9,269 nucleotides of DNA. It comes from JBGPOS01 sp041488155 (lineage in GTDB: Bacteria; Chloroflexota; Dehalococcoidia; Tepidiformales; Tepidiformaceae). The stretch lies in assembly GCA_041488155.1 (NCBI GenBank), contig JBGPOS010000100.1, positions 1 through 9,269 of the forward strand. The letters are read 5' to 3'. Under the pieces are notes generated by a model that saw only the letters and a program-made list of their open reading frames with translations, ran no database searches and was not told where the DNA came from. This document shows, piece by piece, positions 5,850 through 9,269 of this stretch; position 1 is the first letter of the stretch, and each line of letters opens with the position of its first letter. Position numbers and translations under genes: made by a program.

Positions 5850-5858
5850 CCGACGACG

Positions 5859-5926
5859 GTCGCGAAAACGCGACGTTGGCTTGTTGTCAGCTCCGATACC
5901 AGGGACAACGTCTCCCCAGGTGAGAC
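5859..5926. promoter_or_regulatory. Three inverted repeats upstream of the sigma-54 promoter
   Basis: GTCGCG-AAAA-CGCGAC (5859-5874) is a perfect 6-4-6 dyad. GTTGTC (5883-5888) pairs with GACAAC (5904-5909) across 15 bases. GTCTCCCC-A-GGTGAGAC (5910-5926) is an 8-1-8 dyad with one mismatch. Their centres are about 44, 73 and 95 bases before the predicted start. They are candidate operators for the activator or another regulator. Confidence 0.4.
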
Positions 5927-6113
5927 ATCCGCGCCGCGCCAGAGTGCTAGGGTCGGCGTTCGCCTGCCTGAACCGTGGAGACGCGCTGCGCGATGCGACG
6001 TCCCTGACAGCTCGCGCCGGCCTCGCGAGGCGGGTCCGTGGGTGCGGGGCAAGGCGCCGCCCGGCGAGCCGTCGAGCCCGGCGTCCGCAGGTCTCGCGCG
6101 CCGGCAGCCGCTT

Positions 6114-6157
6114 GGTCTGCTGCGGCAACCGGAATGCCACAGCTCGAGGCGAGATGA
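6114..6157 (-). repeat. 44-base direct repeat, copy B
   Basis: This copy matches 3789-3832 at 37 of 44 positions in the same orientation. The two copies flank the flavoenzyme, PpsA remnant and 65-residue gene. In this copy the conserved centre contains the sigma-54-like core at 6125-6139. Confidence 0.75.
6125..6139 (-). promoter_or_regulatory. Sigma-54-like promoter within repeat copy B
   Basis: TGGCAT-TCCGG-TTGC on the minus strand differs from consensus only at the last base of the -24 box. The nearest downstream gene starts at 5763, some 360 bases away, and has its own better promoter. It may be a second start, a decoy or a repeat-borne relic. Confidence 0.4.
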
Positions 6158-6314
6158 GGGGAGGGTGTTGGCGAGCCGGAAGGGTACGGGTCGGGGCCAG
6201 GAGATCTGCCGAGGGCCCCATGCGAGCGAGAAAAACCTTGCGGAATTGGCCCATTTCAGAGGGGTATACACGGCCAAGAGACCTCCCCCGCGACTTTTAC
6301 CACGGGCTGCTAAC

Positions 6315-8003
6315 CTACGGATAGGTTGCCGGTTCATGGTTGTGCCCGTGACACCTCAGATAGCACTGCCCCCTCCCCTGCCCCAGCGAGAGGTACTCGA
6401 GACGCCCCTGATTCAGCGACGGGCTCACCACCGTCATCCCCGTGGCGTCGCGGAGCATGAAGTTGATGAGGCGGACGCTCTGGCGCGACCCGTGGGCGTC
6501 ATGGCAGGCGGCGCAGGGCGCTTGCTTGTCGACCACGTGCGTCCGATGCGGAAACGCGTTCGCGCGATCGTTGATGAGGAAGTCGCGGTTGTGGCACTTG
6601 TAGCACGTCGCGTACGTCTGGTAGGACTCGGACGAGAGGTCGTTCGTCTCGTAGTTTCGCTCGAGGAGGGGCGCGTACCGCGAGCCGTGAGGCCCGCGGG
6701 GTCGGGTGCCGGTCGGCGTCCACTCGTCGTTGTTGTGGCAGTCCGTGCAGTAGATGATGCTCGCCGACGAGTAGCCGGTCTCGAACCCCGTGATCGTGGT
6801 GTCCCGGCCGGCCGCCGCCACCGGATGGTAGGAGGGGTTGCTCGTGCTGATCTTGAGGCGGACGTTCCGCGTGTTGTCGCTGCGGACGATCCCGATCGTC
6901 GACTGATCGCGAACGCCATGGCACCGCAGGCACACCTCGTACTCCTGCGTCGCCTCGGTGACGCTCGCACCCGCAAGATTCAGGCCCCGAACGCCCCGCA
7001 GCCGTCCCGAAACCCCGGGCGGGGTGGCTGACGTGCCGACCACCTGATGCGGGTTGTGGCAGTCGGTGCAGGTGACATGGCGCGGCATCGTGTAGGGGTC
7101 CTCCCGCGGCTCGTGCGTCCAGTTCGTGGCCATGATCGGGTGCGCGCTGGGCTTCAGGAACTCCGTCTCGAGATTCTTGCCCGCCACGTTCCCGTTGTGG
7201 CACACGAGGCACACGCCCCGTTCCTCCGCGTTGCTCAGAAGGCGGGGAGGATATGGCGCGGCATGCGGCCGATGGCAGTCCTCGCATCCGTTGTCGGCCA
7301 CGGTCGCGTAGGGCGTGGTCGGCCAGGGGTTCGTCCCGGCTCCTCGCCAGGTGGCCTGCGAGTTCGCATGGGTCGAGTCCGTCCAGTTCCGCTGCCGGTG
7401 ACATCCGATGCAGAGGGCCGCGGATCGGTCGTCGGTTCGAAGGAATTTGCGGTTTCGGTCCTCGTGCGGGTCGTGACAGGTCGTGCATTGCAGCTGGCGG
7501 GTGCTGTCGAGGCGGAGCGGGCGCGGTATAGCAGAGGGATCGACGAGCTGGCCCTGCTTGAGGGCCAGAGCCGAATCGAACACGAAGGAGACCGGATGGT
7601 CGTCCGAGAGATCGGTGCCGAGGGACGCCTGGCCCTGAAGGGGGCCGAGGGTGACGGGACCGGTCCTCGGGGGGACCCGGAGGTTGCCGAGCGCCGTGGT
7701 CCCGTCGTGGCAACTCAGGCAGAGGCGGGAGGGGCCGGTCGGCTGATTCAACGTCGCCTCCAGCGTCGAGCTCTCGTAGAGCTTATAGGTGACCGGAGGG
7801 AGGTCGCGGTTCCAGAGCGCGCGGGTCTGGCTCGCGCGGTGAGGCGTGTGGCAGAAGATGCAGAGTTCACCGACGCCCGGGACCTTCACGGCGCCCGGGC
7901 CGCTGACGGAGAGGTTGTGAACGGTGTCCGCGATTCCCGCGTGGGCGACGGCGGCGCGAAGCAGGACCGCGCAGATACCCGCGACCAGGAGCGCTCTATT
8001 CAT
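6315..8003 (-). CDS. Secreted multiheme c-type cytochrome, 12 candidate heme sites, 562 residues
   Basis: It is a periplasmic or surface electron carrier. The N terminus MNRALLVAGICAVLLRAAVA is a Sec signal, with probable cleavage after AHA (residue 22). Eleven CXXCH heme motifs start at residues 48, 95, 173, 198, 240, 265, 312, 358, 419, 467 and 497. A CX3CH (CYLRCH) lies at 547-552, ten residues before the end. Several sites are followed by further histidines (CHTPH, CHDPH, CHRPH, CHNPH, CHDAH), as in doubled-CXXCH cytochromes. ATG 8003 overlaps the NHL gene stop (ATGAATAG), implying translational coupling. A longer frame to 8126 lacks a signal peptide and runs through the NHL gene. It is the last gene of the porin/NHL/cytochrome operon. 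Confidence 0.93.
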   Translation of the reverse strand: MNRALLVAGICAVLLRAAVAHAGIADTVHNLSVSGPGAVKVPGVGELCIFCHTPHRASQTRALWNRDLPPVTYKLYESSTLEATLNQPTGPSRLCLSCHDGTTALGNLRVPPRTGPVTLGPLQGQASLGTDLSDDHPVSFVFDSALALKQGQLVDPSAIPRPLRLDSTRQLQCTTCHDPHEDRNRKFLRTDDRSAALCIGCHRQRNWTDSTHANSQATWRGAGTNPWPTTPYATVADNGCEDCHRPHAAPYPPRLLSNAEERGVCLVCHNGNVAGKNLETEFLKPSAHPIMATNWTHEPREDPYTMPRHVTCTDCHNPHQVVGTSATPPGVSGRLRGVRGLNLAGASVTEATQEYEVCLRCHGVRDQSTIGIVRSDNTRNVRLKISTSNPSYHPVAAAGRDTTITGFETGYSSASIIYCTDCHNNDEWTPTGTRPRGPHGSRYAPLLERNYETNDLSSESYQTYATCYKCHNRDFLINDRANAFPHRTHVVDKQAPCAACHDAHGSRQSVRLINFMLRDATGMTVVSPSLNQGRLEYLSLGQGRGQCYLRCHGHNHEPATYP

Positions 8004-9033
8004 CGCCCCCGCCCGCCAGGTACTGGAAGATCTGGATCCGCTGGTTGTAGGCATCGGCGACATAGATCCTGTCCTGGGAATCGATGAACACCCCCGCGGG
8101 CAGCCAGAACTGGCCGGGCCGGACACCGCGCTCGCCGAAGCTCAGCAGGAAGCGGCCCTGGCGGCCGAAGATCTGGACGGCGTCGAAGAGGGCGTCCACC
8201 ACGTAGACGTGCCCTTCGCTGTCGATGCCCACGCCCTTGGGCCGGGCGAAATCGCCGGAGGAATCCCCGTGCCGGCCGAACTGGCCGGCGAAGCGGCCGT
8301 CCCGGTCGAACCTCTGCACGCGGAAACCCAGGGAATCGGCGACGTACAGTGTTCCCGCACGATCTACCGCGACATGGGTCGGGAAGTTGAACTCGCCCTC
8401 GCCCGCCCCCCGCCGGCCGATCGCCCCTGCCGGCGCACCGTCGCTGGCATAGATCCAGATCCGGTGCGCCGCGCTGTCGGCGACGTACAGACGGTTGCTC
8501 GCGGCATCAAAGGCGAGGCCGGCCGGGCGCCGCAGGCTGGCGTCCGCGATCGTGCCCGTGAGCGCGAGGTCGGCACCGAAGACGAAGATCTTGGCAAGGA
8601 AGGAATCGGCCAGGTAGATCCGATCGTCGGGGCCGACGGCGATCGCCACGGGCGAGACGAGGAGTTGCGCCTTCGCTTTCTGGATCTTCCGGAACCGGCC
8701 GCGTTGACTGTCGATGATCCACAACGCCTGCGCGCCCGGGTCAGCCACGAAGAGGATCGAGCCCTTCGCAATCACCGCCGTGGGGCGGATCAGCCACTCC
8801 TCGTGCTTCCCCAGCACCACTTCGCCGAGTCGCTCCCAGAAGGACGGTCGAGCGCCGAGATCGGCCGGCCGAGCGACCGCCCGGATGAAGCGGATCCGGC
8901 CTCGCGCCGGGGGCGCCGGCCAGACCAGCGAGGCGGGCGCGCCGCGATCCTCCGGCGGTGGCGGGCTGCCCGCCGGCAAGCAGCCCGAGGTGAGGACAGC
9001 AACGAGTAACAGGCTGCAGGCCCGGGACGCCAT
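7996..9033 (-). CDS. NHL-repeat beta-propeller lipoprotein, 345 residues
   Basis: It is predicted to be an envelope-anchored scaffold protein. The N terminus MASRACSLLLVAVLTSGC is a lipoprotein signal with lipobox LTSGC, so C18 would be lipidated. After a proline-rich linker come six NHL blades, at about residues 83-108, 127-152, 169-195, 217-242, 264-289 and 311-336. Each has the pattern P-x-G/A-h-x-h-D...(I/L)YVAD...(R/K)I-x-h-F. Six blades close a propeller, a fold that binds proteins, RNA or ligands. ATG 9033 shares its A with the upstream stop (TGATG), and its own stop overlaps the cytochrome start, so all three genes are translationally coupled. NHL proteins recur beside outer-membrane cytochrome genes; a partner or assembly role here is inference. 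Confidence 0.9.
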   Translation of the reverse strand: MASRACSLLLVAVLTSGCLPAGSPPPPEDRGAPASLVWPAPPARGRIRFIRAVARPADLGARPSFWERLGEVVLGKHEEWLIRPTAVIAKGSILFVADPGAQALWIIDSQRGRFRKIQKAKAQLLVSPVAIAVGPDDRIYLADSFLAKIFVFGADLALTGTIADASLRRPAGLAFDAASNRLYVADSAAHRIWIYASDGAPAGAIGRRGAGEGEFNFPTHVAVDRAGTLYVADSLGFRVQRFDRDGRFAGQFGRHGDSSGDFARPKGVGIDSEGHVYVVDALFDAVQIFGRQGRFLLSFGERGVRPGQFWLPAGVFIDSQDRIYVADAYNQRIQIFQYLAGGGDE

Positions 9034-9269
9034 CAGAACCGGCGGATGGTCTTCAAGAGCGCGCGGTACTCCGTCGACTCGGTGTTTCCACGCTGGCGGT
9101 CGATGTACTCCAGGGTCGGGCTGACCTCGAGCTTGCGGAAGAACCAGCGCACAAGCAGCCGGGCCTCCCGGATCTCGTCGGTCGGCTGCCGCGAGTCTTC
9201 CAGGGTCCTGATACTGGCGCTCAGATCGACGAAGAGGCGGGGGCCGAGGAGGTAGCTCACCGCCACCCG
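9033..9269 (-). CDS. C-terminal part of an outer-membrane beta-barrel-like protein (5' end outside window)
   Basis: The frame is open from the right edge to TGA 9035-9033. The visible 78 residues include AVSYLLGPRLFVDLSASIRT, EARLLVRWFFRKLEVSPTLE and ESTEYRALLKTIRRF. They show short alternating hydrophobic/polar strands, aromatic residues and a C-terminal phenylalanine, as in outer-membrane barrels. Its stop overlaps the NHL lipoprotein start, and a secreted multiheme cytochrome follows. A porin partner is the natural reading, as in porin-cytochrome conduits, but the remaining sequence is needed to be sure. Confidence 0.6.
   Translation of the reverse strand, partial: RVAVSYLLGPRLFVDLSASIRTLEDSRQPTDEIREARLLVRWFFRKLEVSPTLEYIDRQRGNTESTEYRALLKTIRRF

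Larger units (their letters stand above)
5850..6314. other. Gene-free 465-base region between cytochrome operon and 65-residue gene
   Basis: It holds the three dyads (5859-5926), a palindrome CCTCGCGAGG (6021-6030), repeat copy B with a sigma-54-like core (6114-6157), and a weak TTGGCC/GGCCAA pairing (6246-6277) shortly after the cytochrome stop. No frame here looks like protein, and no clear terminator with a T tract follows the cytochrome gene, so read-through is possible. Confidence 0.6.

Noticed and set aside
5764..5850. Upstream start for the 65-residue protein
   Set aside because: That start lies within the sigma-54 promoter; ATG 5763 has GGAGG at good spacing.
5823..6254. 143-codon minus-strand frame between the cytochrome and the 65-residue gene
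   Set aside because: Arginine- and proline-rich, no motif, and it overlaps promoter and repeat sequences.
6246..6277. TTGGCC and GGCCAA inverted repeat as a terminator for the cytochrome gene
   Set aside because: Six-base stem with a 20-base loop and no adjacent T tract at the right place.
5844..8087. Long plus-strand frames opposite the cytochrome gene and intergenic region
   Set aside because: Shadow frames over unmistakable CXXCH coding on the other strand, dominated by R, G, V and A.
8004..8126. Upstream extension of the cytochrome reading frame
   Set aside because: It would run through the NHL gene and bury the signal peptide; ATG 8003 gives a normal Sec signal.
7924..9009. 361-codon plus-strand frame opposite the NHL gene
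   Set aside because: Mirror of repetitive propeller coding; the minus strand has a lipobox and six NHL blades.

Overview
This is a GC-rich bacterial window in which nearly all recognisable coding is on the minus strand. A lipoprotein signal, a Sec signal peptide, a twelve-heme c-type cytochrome and the tail of a beta-barrel-like protein point to a Gram-negative, respiring host. The base composition and gene mix would fit a soil or subsurface lineage (Methylomirabilota/Rokubacteria-like or deltaproteobacterial). That placement is inference only; no taxonomic marker is present.

Layout by position. (1) 1-404: 3'-truncated minus-strand gene for an unrecognised protein with an R-x4-H motif. (2) 419-1554: IS630-family insertion sequence, transposase on the minus strand with a one-base frameshift, inserted at CTAG with TA duplicated, directly in front of the first gene. 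(3) 1558-2317: about 760 bases with no gene I can support. (4) 2318-2497: probable 59-residue plus-strand gene. (5) 2647-3744: radical SAM/SPASM enzyme behind a near-perfect sigma-54 (-24/-12) promoter. (6) 3925-5343: COG2509-like FAD-dependent oxidoreductase. (7) 5393-5546: decayed N-terminal scrap of a phosphoenolpyruvate synthase gene. (8) 5566-5763: 65-residue orphan protein behind a consensus sigma-54 promoter. (9) 5850-6314: regulatory-looking intergenic region. (10) 6315-9269: tightly overlapping operon (beta-barrel end, then NHL-propeller lipoprotein, then multiheme cytochrome) that enters from beyond the right edge.

How it may work together. The right-hand operon resembles a porin-cytochrome conduit that moves electrons across the outer membrane. 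Downstream on the same strand, two transcription units (65-residue protein plus flavoenzyme; radical SAM enzyme) each start at a strong sigma-54 promoter. The upstream regions of both units hold short inverted repeats where an enhancer-binding activator might sit. A 44-base direct repeat (37 of 44 identical) lies next to the radical SAM promoter and again beyond the flavoenzyme unit, so the flavoenzyme cassette is flanked by repeats. The most interesting reading is a sigma-54-controlled redox module of unknown function. Its link to the cytochrome operon is only by proximity and shared strand.
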